DNA of 64,000 bases, taken from NCBI GenBank assembly GCA_040954595.2, contig CM082598.2, forward strand, positions 8,680,001-8,744,000, in the 5' to 3' direction. Both the position numbers and the translations under genes were made by a program. Positions 1 through 13,989 of this stretch are shown here, piece after piece. How positions within the stretch are numbered: position 1 is the first letter of the stretch; each line of letters opens with the position of its first letter. A model generated the notes under the pieces. It was not told the origin of the DNA. It saw only the letters and a program-made list of their open reading frames with translations, and did no database searches. The DNA is from Balanoglossus misakiensis (taxonomy: Eukaryota > Hemichordata).

Positions 1-3000
1 TCTCCGGTCTCGAGAATGGCGGCAACAAACTCTCTGCCATCATTTCTCCCCTCCCAAGAATGGCGGCAACAAACTCTCAGCCATCATTTCTCCCCTCCCA
101 AGAATGGCGGCAACAAACTCTCAGCCATCATTTCCCCCCTCCCAAGAATGGCGGCAACAAACTGTCAGCACAGATTTCTCCCCCCCCCCGAAGAATGGCG
201 GCAACAAAGTCTCTGCCATCATTTCTCCCCTCCCTAGAATGGCGGCAACAAACTCTATGCCATGATTTCTCCCCTCCCAAGATTAGCGGCAATAAATTCT
301 CTACCATCATTTCACCCCTCCCGAGAATGGCTTCAACAAACTCTCAGCCGTTTTTTCTACCCTCCCAAGAATGGCGGCAATAAATTCTCTGCCATTGTTT
401 CTCCCCTCCCAAGAATGGCGGCAACAAACTCTCCGCCATCGTTTCTCCCCTCCCAAGAATGGCGGCAACAAACTCTCCGCCATCATTTCTGCCCTCCCGA
501 GAATGGCTTCAACTAACTCTTAGCCGTTATTTCTCCTCTCCCGAGAATGGCGGTAATAAATTCTCTGCCATCATTTCTCCCTTCCCCAGAATGGCGGCAA
601 CAAACTCTCTGCCATCATTTCTCCCCTCCCAAGAATGGCGGCAACAAACTCTCAGCCCATATTTTTCCCGTCTCGAGAATGGCGGCAACAAAATCTATGC
701 CATGATTTCTCCCCTCCCAAGATTGGCGGCAATAAATTCTCTACCATCATTTCACCCCTCCCGAGAATGGCTTCAACAAACTCTCAGCCGTTTTTCCTAC
801 CCTCCCAAGAATGGCGGCAACACACTCTCAGCCAACATTTCTCCCCTCCCAAGAATGGCGGCAACAAACTCTCAGCCCATATTTCTCCGGTCTCGAGAAT
901 GGCGGCAACAAACTCTCTGCCATCATTTCTCCCCTCCCAAGAATGGCGGCAACAAACTCTCAGCCATCATTTCTCCCCTCCCAAGAATGGCGGCAACAAA
1001 CTCTCAGCCATCATTTCCCCCCTCCCAAGAATGGCGGCAACAAACTGTCAGCACTGATTTCTCCCCCCCCCCGAGAATGGCGGGAACAAACTCTCAGCCA
1101 TCATTTCTCCCCTCCCGATAACGGCGGCAATAATTTCTCTGCCATGATTTCTCCCCTCCCAAGAATGGCGGCAATAAATTCTATGCCATCATTTCTCCCC
1201 TCCCGAAAATGGCGGCAACAAATTCTCAGCCGTTATTTCTCCCCTCACAAGAATGGCGGCAACAAACTCTCAGCCGTTATTTATCCCCTCCCTAGAATGG
1301 CGGCAATACATTCTCTGCCATCATTTCTCCCCTCCCAAGAATGGCGGCAACAAACTCTCAGTCGTTATTTCTCCCCTCCCGAGAATGGCGGGAACAAACT
1401 CTCAGCCATCATTTCTCCCCTCCCGATAATGGCGGCAATAATTTCTCTGCCATGATTTCTCCCCTCCCAAGAATGGCGGCAACAAATTCTCAGCCGTTAT
1501 ATCTCCCCTCCCGAGAATGGCAGCAATTAATTCTCTGCCATCATTTCTCCCCTCACAGGGATGGCGGCAATACATTCTCTGCCATCGATTCTCCCCTCCC
1601 AAGAATGGCGCCAACAAACTCTCAGCCCTCATTTCTCCCCTCCCATGAATGGCTGCAACAAACTCTCTGCCGTCATTTCTGCCCTCCCGAGAATGGCTTC
1701 AACAAACTCTCAGCCGTTATTTCTCCCCTCCCGAGAATGGCTGCAACAAACTCTCAGCCCTTATTTCACCCCTCCCGAGAATGGCGGTAATAAATTCTCT
1801 GCCATCATTTCTCCCCTCCCAAGAATGGCGGCAACAAACTCTCAGCCGTTATATCTCCCCTCCCGAGAATGGCAGCAATTAATTCTCTGCCATCATTTCT
1901 CCCCTCACAGGGATGGCGGCAATACATTCTCTGCCATCGATTCTCCCCTCCCAAGAATGGCGCCAACAAACTCTCAGCCCTCATTTCTCCCCTCCCATGA
2001 ATGGCTGCAACAAACTCTCTGCCGTCATTTCTGCCCTCCCGAGAATGGCGGCAACAAACTCTCAGCCCTTATTTCACCCCTCCCGAGAATGGCGGCAATA
2101 AATTCTCTGCCATCATTTCTCCCCTCCCAAGAATGGCGGCAACAAACTCTCAGCCGTTACATCTCCCCTCCCGAGAATGGCAGCAATTAATTCTCTGCCA
2201 TCATTTCTCCCCTCACAGGGATGGCGGCAATACATTCTCTGCCATCGATTCTCCCCTCCCAAGAATGGCGCCAACAAACTCTCAGCCCTCATTTCTCCCC
2301 TCCCATGAATGGCTGCAACAAACTCTCAGGCGTTATTTCTTCCCTCCCGAGAATGACGGCAACAAACTCTCAGCCCTTATTTCACCCCTCCCGAGAATGG
2401 CGGCAATAAATTCTCTGCCATCATTTCTCCCCTCCCAAGAATGGCGGTAATATATTCTCTGCCATAATTTCTCCCCTCCCAAGAATGGCGGCAATAAATT
2501 CTCTGCCATCATTTCTCCCCTCCATAGAATGGCGGCAATATATTCTCTGCCATCATTTCTCCCCTCCCAAGAATGGCGGCAACAAACTCTCAGTCGTTAT
2601 TTCTCCCCTCCCGAGAATGTCGGCAACAAACTCTCAGTCGTTATTTCTCCCCTCCCGAGAATGTCGGGAACAAACTCTCAGCCATCATTTCTCCCCTCCC
2701 GATAATGGCGGCAATAATTTCTCTGCCATGATTTCTCCCCTCCCAAGAATGGCGGCAATAAATTCTGTGCCATCATTTCTCCCCTCCCGAGAATGGCGGC
2801 AACAAATTCTCAGCCGTTATTTCTCCCCTCACAAGAATGGCGGCAACAAACTCTCAGCCGTTATTTATCCCCTCCCAAGATTGGCGGCAATAAATTCTCT
2901 GCCATCATTTCTCCCCTCCCAAGAATGGCGGCAACAAACTCTCAGCCGTTATATCTCCCCTCCCGAGAATGGCAGCAATAAATTCTCTGCCATCATTTCT

Positions 3001-4293
3001 CCCCTCCCAAGGATGGCGGCAATAAATTCTCTGCCATCATTTCTCCCCTCCCAAGAATGGCGGCAACAAACTCTCAGTCGTTATTTCTCCCCTCCCGATA
3101 ATGGCGGCAATAAATTCTCTGCCATCATTTATTCCCTCCCAAGATTTGCGGCAATAAATTCTCTGCCATCATTTTTCCCCTCCTAAAAATGGCGGCAATA
3201 TATTCTCTGCCATGATTTCTCCCCTCCCTAGAATGGCGGTAATATATTCTCTGCCATAATTTCTCCCCTCCCAAGAATGGCGGCAATAAATTCTGTGCCA
3301 TCATTTCTCCCCTCCCAAGAAAGGCGGCAACAAACTCTCAGCCGTTATTTCACCCCTCCCAAGGATGGCGGCAATATATTCTCTGCCATCATTTCTCCCC
3401 TCCATAGAATGGCGGCAATATATTCTCTGCCATCATTTCTCCCCTCCCAAGAATGGCGGCAACAAACTCTCAGTCGTTATTTCTCCCCTCCCGAGAATGG
3501 CGGCAATAAATTCTCTGCCATCGTTTCTCCCCTCCCAAGAATGGCGCCAACAAACTCTCAGCCCTTATTTCTCCCCTCCCATGAATGGTTGCAACAAACT
3601 CTCTGCCATCATTTCTGCCCTCCCGAGAATGGCTTCAACAAACTCTCAGCCATTATTTCTTTTCTCCCCTCACAAGAATGGCGGCAACAAACTCTCAGCC
3701 GTTATTTATCCCCTCCCAAGATTGGCGGCAATAAATTCTCTGCCATCATTTATCCCCTCCCAAGAATGGCGGCACCAACCTTTCAGCCGTTATATCTCCT
3801 CTCCCGAGAATGGCAGCGATAAATTCTCTGCCATCATTTCTCCCCTCCCAAGGATGGCGGTAATAAATTATCTGCCATCGTTTCTCCCCTCCCAAGAATG
3901 GCCCCAACAAACTCTCAGCCCTTATTTCTCCCCTCCCATGAATGGCTTCAACAAACTCTCAGCCGTTATTTCTCCCCTCCCGAGAATGGCGGCAACAAAC
4001 TCTCAGCCCTTATTTCATCCCTCCCGAGAATGGCGGCAACAAATTCTCAGCCGTTATTTCTCCCCTCGCAAGAATGGCGGCAACAAACTCTCAGCCGTTA
4101 TTTATCCCCTCCCAAGATTGGCGGCAATAAATTCTCTGCCATCATTTCTCCCCTCCCAAGAATTGCGGCAACAAACTCTCAGCCGTTATATCTCCCTTCC
4201 CGAGAATGGCAGCAATAAATTCTCTGCCATCATTTCTCCCCTCCCAAGGATGGCGGCACTAAATTCTCTGCCATCATTTCTCCCCTCCCAAGA

Positions 4294-4953
4294 ATGGCGG
4301 CAACAAACTCTCAGTCGTTATTTCTCCCCTCCCGAGAATGGCGGGAACAAACTCTCAGCCCTTATTTCTCAGCTCCCGATAATGGCGGCAATAAATTCTC
4401 TGCCATGATTTCTCCCCTCCCAAGAATGGCGGCAATAAATTCTCTGCTATCATTTCTCCCCTCCCAAGAATGGGGGCATCAAACTCTCAGCCCCCATTTC
4501 TCCCCTCCCAAGAATGGCGGCAACAAACTCTCAGTCGTTATTTCTCCCCTCCCGAGAATGGCGGGAACAAACTCTCAGCCCTTATTTCTCAGCTCCCGAT
4601 AATGGCGGCAATAAATTCTCTGCCATGATTTCTCCCCTCCCAAGAATGGCGGCAATAAATTCTCTGCTATCATTTCTCCCCTCCCAAGAATGGGGGCATC
4701 AAACTCTCAGCCCCCATTTCTCCCCTCCCAAGAATGGCGGCAACAAACTCTCAGTCGTTATTTCTCCCCTCCCGAGAATGGCGGGAACAAACTCTCATCC
4801 CTTATTTCTCAGCTCCCGATAATGGCGGCAATAAATTCTCTGCCATGATTTCTCCCCTCCCAAGAATGGCGGCAATAAATTCTCTGCTATCATTTCTCCC
4901 CTCCCAAGAATGGGGGCATCAAACTCTCAGCCCCCATTTCTCCCCTCCCGAGA
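4294..4953 (+). repeat. 220-bp higher-order unit, three tandem copies
   Basis: Five 44-bp units form a 220-bp block starting at 4,294, 4,514 and 4,734. Shared private variants are ATGGCGGGAACAAAC, TTATTTCTCAGCTCCCGATA, TTCTCTGCTATC and AATGGGGGCATC. The copies are almost identical; the third has CTCATCCC in place of CTCAGCCC. The block recurs singly at 5,438 and 6,230. Confidence 0.93.
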
Positions 4954-6933
4954 ATGGCGGCAACAAACTCTCAGCCCTTATTTCTCCCCTCCCAAGAATG
5001 GCGGCAATAAATTCTCTGCCATCATTTCTCCCCTCCCAAGAATGGCGGCAACAAACTCTCAGTCGTTATTTCTCCCCTCCCGAGAATGGCGGGAACAAAC
5101 TCTCAGCCATCATTTCTCCCCTCCCGATAATGGCGGCAATAATTTCTCTGCCATGATTTCTCCCCTCCCAAGAATGGCGGCAACAAATTCTCAGCCGTTA
5201 TTTCTCCCCTCACAAGAATGGCGGCAACAAACTCTCAGCCGTTATTTATCCCCTCCCAAGATTGGCGGCAATAAATTCTCTGCCATCATTTATCCCCTCC
5301 CAAGAATTGCGGCAACAAACTCTCAGCCGTTATATCTCCCTTCCCGAGAATGGCAGCAATAAATTCTCTGCCATCATTTCTCCCCTCCCAAGGATGGCGG
5401 CACTAAATTCTCTGCCATCATTTCTCCCCTCCCAAGAATGGCGGCAACAAACTCTCAGTCGTTATTTCTCCCCTCCCGAGAATGGCGGGAACAAACTCTC
5501 AGCCCTTATTTCTCAGCTCCCGATAATGGCGGCAATAAATTCTCTGCCATGATTTCTCCCCTCCCAAGAATGGCGGCAATAAATTCTCTGCTATCATTTC
5601 TCCCCTCCCAAGAATGGGGGCATCAAACTCTCAGCCCCCATTTCTCCCCTCCCGAGAATGGCGGCAACAAACTCTCAGCCCTTATTTATCCCCTCCCAAG
5701 AATGGCGGCAATAAATTCTCTGCCATCATTTCTCCCCTCCCAAGAATGGCGGCAACAAACTCTCAGTCGTTATTTCTCCCCTCCCGAGAATGGCGGGAAC
5801 AAACTCTCAGCCATCATTTCTCCCCTCCCGATAATGGCGGCAATAATTTCTCTGCCATGATTTCTCCCCTCCCAAGAATGGCGGCAACAAATTCTCAGCC
5901 GTTATTTCTCCCCTCACAAGAATGGCGGCAACAAACTCTCAGCCCTTATTTCATCCCTCCCGAGAATGGCGGCAACAAATTCTCAGCCGTTATTTCTCCC
6001 CTCACAAGAATGGCGGCAACAAACTCTCAGCCGTTATTTCTCCCCTCCCAAGATTGGCGGCAATAAATTCTCTGCCATCATTTCTCCCCTCCCAAGAATT
6101 GCGGCAACAAACTCTCAGCCGTTATATCTCCCTACTCGAGAATGGCAGCAATAAATTCTCTGCCATCATTTCTCCCCTCCCAAGGATGGCGGCACTAAAT
6201 TCTCTGCCATCATTTCTCCCCTCCCAAGAATGGCGGCAACAAACTCTCAGTCGTTATTTCTCCCCTCCCGAGAATGGCGGGAACAAACTCTCAGCCCTTA
6301 TTTCTCAGCTCCCGATAATGGCGGCAATAAATTCTCTGCCATGATTTCTCCCCTCCCAAGAATGGCGGCAATAAATTCTCTGCTATCATTTCTCCCCTCC
6401 CAAGAATGGGGGCATCAAACTCTCAGCCCCCATTTCTCCCCTCCCGAGAATGGCGGCAACAAACTCTCAGCCCTTATTTCTCCCATCCCAAGAATGGCGG
6501 CAAAAAATTCTCTGCCATCATTTCTCCCCTCCCAAGAATGGCGGCAACAAACTCTCAGTCGTTATTTCTCCCCTCCCGAGAATGGCGGGAACAAACTCTC
6601 AGCCATCATTTCTCCCCTCCCGATAATGGCGGCAATAATTTCTCTGCCATGATTTCTCCCCTCCCAAGAATGGCGGCAACAAATTCTCAGCCGTTATTTC
6701 TCCCCTCACAAGAATGGCGGCAACAAACTCTCAGCCGTTATTTATCCCCTCCCAAGATTGGCGGCAATAAATTCTCTGCCATCATTTATCCCCTCCCAAG
6801 AATGGCGGCAACAAACTCTCAGCCGTTATATCTCCCCTCCCGAGAATGGCAGCGATAAATTCTCTGCCATCATTTCTCCCCTCCCAAGGATGGCGGTAAT
6901 AAATTCTCTGCCATCGTTTCTCCCCTCCCAAGA
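4734..6933 (+). repeat. 704/792-bp higher-order repeat series
   Basis: Blocks starting at 4,734, 5,438 and 6,230 share the same order of variant units. Spacings are 704 bp (16 units) and 792 bp (18 units). The second block has two additional units near 5,930-6,010 (TTATTTCATCCCTCCC type). Length changes are whole units, as expected from unequal exchange in register. Confidence 0.85.
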
Positions 6934-9900
6934 ATGGCCCCAACAAACTCTCAGCCCTTATTTCTCCCCTCCCATGAATGGCGGCAACAAACTCTCTGCC
7001 ATCATTTCTGCCCTCCCGAGAATGGCTTCAACAAACTCTCAGCCGTTATTTCTCCCCTCCCAAGAATGGTGGCAATAAATTCTCTGCCATTATTTCTCCC
7101 CACCCAAGAATGGCGGCATCAAACTCTCAGCCCTCATTTCTCCCCTCCCGAGAATGGCGGCAACAAACTCTCAGCCCTTATTTCTCCCCTCCCAAGAATG
7201 GCGGCAATAAATTCTCTGCCATCATTTATCCCCTCCCAAGAATGGCGGCAACAAACTCTCAGTCGTTATTTCTCCCCTCCCGAGAATGGCGGGAACAAAC
7301 TTTCAGCCATCATTTCTCCCCTCCCGATAATGGCGGCAATAATTTCTCTGCCATGATTTCTCCCCTCCCAAGAATGGCGGCAACAAACTCTCAGCCGTTA
7401 TATCTCCCCTCCCGAGAATGGCAGCGATAAATTCTCTGCCATCATTTCTCCCCTCCCAAGGATGGCGGTAATAAATTCTCTGCCATCGTTTCTCCCCTCC
7501 CAAGAATGGCCCCAACAAACTCTCAGCCCTTATTTCTCCCCTCCCATGAATGGCGGCAACAAACTCTCTGCCATCATTTCTGCCCTCCTGAGAATGGCTT
7601 CAACAAACTCTCAGCCGTTATTTCTCCCCTCCCGAGAATGGCGGCAACAAACTCTCAGCCCTTATTTCACCCCTCCCGAGAATGGCGGTAATAAATTCTC
7701 TGCCATCATTTTTCCCCTCCCAAGAATGGCGGCAACAAACTATCTGCCATCATTTCTCCCCTCCCAAGAATGGCGGCAACAAACTCTCAGCCCTCATTTC
7801 CCCCCTCCCGAGAATGGCGGGAACAAACTCTCAGCCCTTATTTCTCAGCTCCCGATAATGGCGGCAATAAATTCTCTGCCATGATTTCTCCCCTCCCAAG
7901 AATGGCGGCAATAAATTCTCTGCCATTATTTCTCCCCACCCAAGAATGGCGGCATCAAACTCTCAGCCCTCATTTCTCCCCTCCCGAGAGTGGCGGCAAC
8001 AAACTCTCAGCCCTTATTTCTCCCCTCCCAAGAATGGCGGCAATAAATTCTCTGCCATAGTTTCTCCCCTCCCAAGAATGGCCCCAACAAACTCTCAGCC
8101 CTCATTTTTCCCCTGTCAAGAATGGCGGCAACAAAGTGTCGGCCCTTATTTCACCCCTCCCATGGATGGCGGCAATAAATTCTCTGCCATCGTTTCTCCC
8201 CTCCCAAGGATGGCGGCAATAAATTCTCTGCCATCATTCCTCCCCTCCCGAGAATGGCGGCAATATATTCTCTGCCATCATTTCTCCCCTCCATAGAATG
8301 GCGGCAATATATTCTCTGCCATCATTTCTCCCCTCCCAAGAATGGCGGCAACAAACTCTCAGTCGTTATTTCTCCCCTCCCGAGAATGGCGGGAACAAAC
8401 TCTCAGCCATCATTTCTCCCCTCCCGATAATGGCGGCAATAATTTCTCTGCCATGATTTCTCCCCTCCCAAGAATGGCGGCAACAAATTCTCAGCCGTTA
8501 TTTCTCCCCTCACAAGAATGGCGGCAACAAACTCTCAGCCGTTATTTATCCCCTCCCAAGATTGGCGGCAATAAATTCTCTGCCATCATTTATCCCCTCC
8601 CAAGAATAGCGGCAACAAACTCTCAGCCGTTATATCTCCCCTCCCGAGAATGGCAGCGATAAATTCTCTGCCATCATTTCTCCCCTCCCAAGGATGGCGG
8701 TAATAAATTCTCTGCCATCGTTTCTCCCCTCCCAAGAATGGCCCCAACAAACTCTCAGCCCTTATTTCTCCCCTCCCATGAATGGCGGCAACAAACTCTC
8801 TGCCATCATTTCTGCCCTCCCGAGAATGGCTTCAACAAACTCTCAGCCGTTATTTCTCCCCTCCCGAGAATGGCTGCAACAAACTCTTAGCCCTTATTTC
8901 ACCCCTCCCGAGAATGGCGGTAATAAATTCTCTGCCATCATTTCTCCCCTCCCAAGAATGGCGGCAACAAACTATCTGCCATCATTTCTCCCCACCCAAG
9001 AATGGCGGCAACAAACTCTCAGCCCTCATTTCCCCCCTCCCGAGAATGGCGGGAACAAACTCTCAGCCCTTATTTCTTAGCTCCCGATAATGGCGGCAAT
9101 AAATTCTCTGCCATGATTTCTCCCCTCCCAAGAATTGCGGCAATAAATTCTCTGCCATTATTTCTCCCCTCCCAAGAATGGCGGCATCAAACTCTCAGCC
9201 CTCAATTCTCCCCTCCCGAGAATGGCGGCAACAAACTCTCAGCCCTTAATTCTCCCCTCCCAAGAATGGCGGCAATAAATTCTCTGCCATCATTTCTCCC
9301 CTCCCAAGAATGGCGGCAATATATTCTCTGCCATCATTTCTCCCCTCCCTAGAATGGCGTCAATATATTCTCTGCCATTATTTCTCCCCTCCCAAGATTG
9401 GCGGCAATAAATTCTCTGCCATCATTTCTCCCCTCCCAAGAATTTCGGCAACAAACTCTCAGCCGTTATATCTCCCCTCCCGTAAATGGCAGCAATAAAT
9501 TCTCTGCCATCATTTCTCCCCTCCCAAGGATGGCGGCAATAAATTCTCTGCCATCGTTTCTCCCCTCCCAAGAATGGCCCCAACAAACTCTCAGCCCTCA
9601 TTTCTCCCCTCTCAAGAATGGCGGCAACAAACTGTCGGCCCTTATTCCTCCCCTCCCGAGAATGGCGGGAACAAACTCTCAGCCCTTATTTCTCCCCTCC
9701 CGATAATGGGGCAATAAATTCTCTGCCATGATTTCTCCCCTCCCAAGAATGGCGGCAATAAATTCTCTGCCGTCATTTCTCCCCTCCAAAGAATGGCGGC
9801 ATCAAATTCTCAGCCGTTATTTCTCCACTCCCAAGAATAGCGGCAACAAACTCTCAGCCGTTATTTATCCCCTCCCAAGATTGGCGGCAATAAATTCTCT

Positions 9901-10220
9901 GCCATCATTTTCCCCTCCTAAGAATGGCGGCAATATATTCTCTGCCATCATTTCTCCCCTCCCTAGAATGGCGGTAATATATTCTCTGCCATAATTTCTC
10001 CCCTCCCAAGAATGGCGGCAATAAATTCTGTGCCATCATTTCTCCCCTCCCAAGAATGGCGGCAACAAACTCTCAGCCGTTATTTCTCCCCTCCCAAGAA
10101 TGGCGGCAATTAATTCTCTGCCATCATTTCTGCCCTCCCGAGAATGGCTTCAACAAACTCTCAGCCGTTATTTCTCCCCTCCCGAGAATGGCGGCAATAA
10201 ATTCTCTGCAATCATTTCTC

Positions 10221-11468
10221 CCTTCCCCAGAATGGCGGCAGCAAACTCTCTGCCATCATTTCTCCCCTCCCAAGAATGGCGGCAACAAACTCTCAGCCCA
10301 TATTTCTCCCCTCCCAAGAATGGCGGCAACAAACTCTCAGCCGTTATTTCTCCCCTCCCAAGAATGGCGACAATAAATTCTCAACCATCATTTCTCCCCT
10401 CCCAAGAATGGCGGCAATTAATTCTCTGCCATAATTTCTCCCCTCCCAAGAATGGCGACAATACATTCTATGCCATCATTTCTCCCCTCCCAAGAATGGC
10501 GGCAACAAACTCTCTGCCATCATTTCTCCCCTCCCAAGAATGGCAGCAAAAAACTCTCAGCCATCATTTCTCCCCTCCCAAGAATGGCGGCAACAAACTG
10601 TCAGCACTGATTTCTCCCCCCCCCCCCACCAAGAATGGCGGCAATATATTCTCTGCCATCATTTCTCCCCTCCCGAGAATTGCGGCAATAAATTCTCTGC
10701 CATCATTTCTCCCCTCCCGATAATGGCGGCAATAAATTCTCCGCGATCATTTCTCCCCTCCCAAGAATGGCGTCAATTAATTCTCTGCCATCATTTCTTC
10801 CCTCCCGAGAATGTCTTCAACAAACTCTCTGCCATCATTTCTCCCTTCCCCAGAATGGCGGCAGCAAACTCTCTGCCATCATTTCTCCCCTCCCAAGAAT
10901 GGCGGCAACAAACTCTCAGCCCATATTTCTCCCCTCCCAAGAATGGCGGCAACAAACTCTCAGCCGTTATTTCTCCCCTCCCAAGAATGGCGACAATAAA
11001 TTCTCAACCATCATTTCTCCCCTCCCAAGAATGGCGGCAATTAATTCTCTGCCATAATTTCTCCCCTCCCAAGAATGGCGACAATACATTCTATGCCATC
11101 ATTTCTCCCCTCCCAAGAATGGCGGCAACAAACTCTCTGCCATCATTTCTCCCCTCCCAAGAATGGCAGCAAAAAACTCTCAGCCATCATTTCTCCCCTC
11201 CCAAGAATGGCGGCAACAAACTGTCAGCACTGATTTCTCCCCCCCCCCCCCCACCAAGAATGGCGGCAATATATTCTCTGCCATCATTTCTCCCCTCCCG
11301 AGAATTGCGGCAATAAATTCTCTGCCATCATTTCTCCCCTCCCGATAATGGCGGCAATAAATTCTCCGCGATCATTTCTCCCCTCCCAAGAATGGCGTCA
11401 ATTAATTCTCTGCCATCATTTCTTCCCTCCCGAGAATGTCTTCAACAAACTCTCTGCCATCATTTCTC
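10221..11468 (+). repeat. 623/625-bp tandem pair differing by homopolymer length
   Basis: A block beginning CCTTCCCCAGAATGGCGGCA at 10,221 is repeated at 10,844. Offsets are 623 bp before the internal C tract and 625 bp after it, because the tract is 12 C in the first copy (10,616-10,627) and 14 C in the second (11,239-11,252). Rare variants (AATTCTCCGCGATC, AATGTCTTC, CAGCAAAAAACTC) are shared, so the duplication is young and homopolymer slippage followed it. Confidence 0.92.
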
Positions 11469-12329
11469 CCTTCCCCAGAATGGCGGCAACAAACTCTCTG
11501 CCATCATTTCTCACCTCCCAAGAATGGCGGCAATAAATTCTCAGCCATCATTTCTCCCCTCCCAAGAATGGCGGCAACAAACTCTCAGCCCATATTTCTC
11601 CCCTCCCAAGAATGGCGGCAACAAACTCTCAGCCGTTATTTCTCCCCTCCCAAGAATGGCGGCAATAAATTCTCTACCATCATTTCTCCCCTCCCAAGAA
11701 TGGCGGCAATTAATTCTCTGCCATAATTTCTCCCCTCCCAAGAATGGCGACAATACATTCTCTGCCATCAATTCTCCCCTCCCAAGAATGGCGGCAACAA
11801 ACTCTCTGCCATCATTTCTCCCCTCCCAAGAATGGCGGCAACAAACTCTCAGCCCATATTTCTCCGGTCTCGAGAATGGCGGCAACAAACTCTCTGCCAT
11901 CATTTCTCCCCTCACAAGAATGGCGGCAACAAACTCTCAGCCGTTATTTATCCCCTCCCAAGATTGGCGACAATAAATTCTCAGCCATCATTTCTCCCCT
12001 CCCAAGAATGGCGGCAACAAACTCTCAGCCCATATTTCTCCCCTCCCAAGAATGGCGGCAACAAACTCTCAGCCGTTATTTCTCCCCTCCCAAGAATGGC
12101 GGCAATAAATTCTCTACCATCATTTCTCCCCTCCCAAGAATGGCGGCAATTAATTCTCTGCCATAATTTCTCCCCTCCCAAGAATGGCGGCAATACATTC
12201 TCTGCCATCATTTCTCCCCTCCCGAAAATGGCGGCAACAAATTCTCAGCCGTTATTTCTCCCCTCACAAGAATGGCGGCAACAAACTCTCAGCCGTTATT
12301 TATCCCCTCCCAAGATTGGCGACAATAAA

Positions 12330-12970
12330 TTCTCTGCCATCATTTCTCCCCTCCCGAAAATGGCGGCAACAAATTCTCAGCCGTTATTTCTCCCCTCACA
12401 AGAATGGCGGCAACAAACTCTCAGCCGTTTTTTATCCCCTCCCAAGATTGGCGACAATAAATTATCTGCCATCATTTCTCCCCTCCCAAGAATGGCGGCA
12501 ACAAACTCTCAGCCGTTATATCTCCCCTCCCGAGAATGGCAGCAATTAATTCTCTGCCATCATTTCTCCCCTCACAGGGATGGCGGCAATACATTCTCTG
12601 CCATCGATTCTCCCCTCCCAAGAATGGCGCCAACAAACTCTCAGCCCTCATTTCTCCCCTCCCATGAATGGCTGCAACAAACTCTCTGCCGTCATTTCTG
12701 CCCTCCCGAGAATGGCTTCAACAAACTCTCAGCCGTTATTTCTCCCCTCCCGAGAATGGCTGCAACAAACTCTCAGCCCTTATTTCACCCCTCCCGAGAA
12801 TGGCGGTAATAAATTCTCTGCCATCATTTCTCCCCTCCCAAGAATGGCGGCAACAAACTCTCAGCCGTTATATCTCCCCTCCCGAGAATGGCAGCAATTA
12901 ATTCTCTGCCATCATTTCTCCCCTCACAGGGATGGCGGCAATACATTCTCTGCCATCGATTCTCCCCTCC
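12330..12970 (+). repeat. Segment copied about 8.1 kb downstream (20,442 onward)
   Basis: An offset of 8,112 bp aligns this segment with 20,442-21,080, including the rare CAGCCGTTTTTTATCC and AATTATCTGCC units. Similarity is interrupted by an extra run of units in this copy around 12,700-13,030. The pair shows long-distance copying within array A. Confidence 0.75.
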
Positions 12971-13989
12971 CAAGAATGGCGCCAACAAACTCTCAGCCCT
13001 CATTTCTCCCCTCCCTTGAATGGCTGCAACAAACTCTCTGCCGTCATTTCTGCCCTCCCGAGAATGGCTTCAACAAACTCTCAGGCGTTATTTCTTCCCT
13101 CCCGAGAATGACGGCAACAAACTCTCTGCCATCATTTCTCCCCTCCCAAGAATGGCGGCAACAAACTCTCTGCCATCATTTCTCCCCTCCCAAGAATGGC
13201 GGCAACAAACTCTCAGCCCTTATTTCTCCCCTCTCGAGAATGGCGGGAACAAATTCTCTGCCATCATTTCTCCCCTCCCAAGAATGGCGGCAACAAACTC
13301 TCAGCCATCATTTCTCCCCTCCCAAGAATGGCGGCAACAAACTGTCAGCACTGATTTCTCACCCCCCCCCCCCCAAGAATGGCGGCAACAAACTCTCTGC
13401 CATCATTTCTCCCCTCCCGAGAATTGCGGCAATAAATTCTCTGTCATCATTTCTCCCCTCCCAAGAATGGCGACAATAAATTCTCTGCCATCATTTCTCC
13501 CCTCCCTAGAATGGCGGCAGTATATTCTCTGCCATCATTTCTCCCCTCCCGAGAATTGCGGCAATAAATTCTCTGCCATCATTTCTCCCCTCCCAAGAAT
13601 GGCGGCAACAAACTCTCTGCCATCATTTATCCCCTCCCTAGAATGGTGGCAGTATATTCTCTGCCATCATTTCTCCCCTCCCTAGAATGGCGGCAATATA
13701 TTCTCTGCCATCATTTCTCCCCTCCCAAGAATGGCGGCAATAAATTCTCTGCCATCGTTTCTCCCCTCCCAAGAATAGCGGCAACAAACTCTCCGCCATC
13801 ATTTCTCCTCTCCCAAGAATGGCGGCAACAAACTCTCCGCCATCATTTCTCCCCTCCCAAGAATGGCGACAACAAACTCTCTGCCATCATTTCTGCCCTC
13901 CCGAGAATGGCTTCAACAAACTCTCTGCCATCATTTCTCCCCTCCCTAGAATGGCGGCAATAAGTTCTCTGCCATCATTTCTCCCCTCC

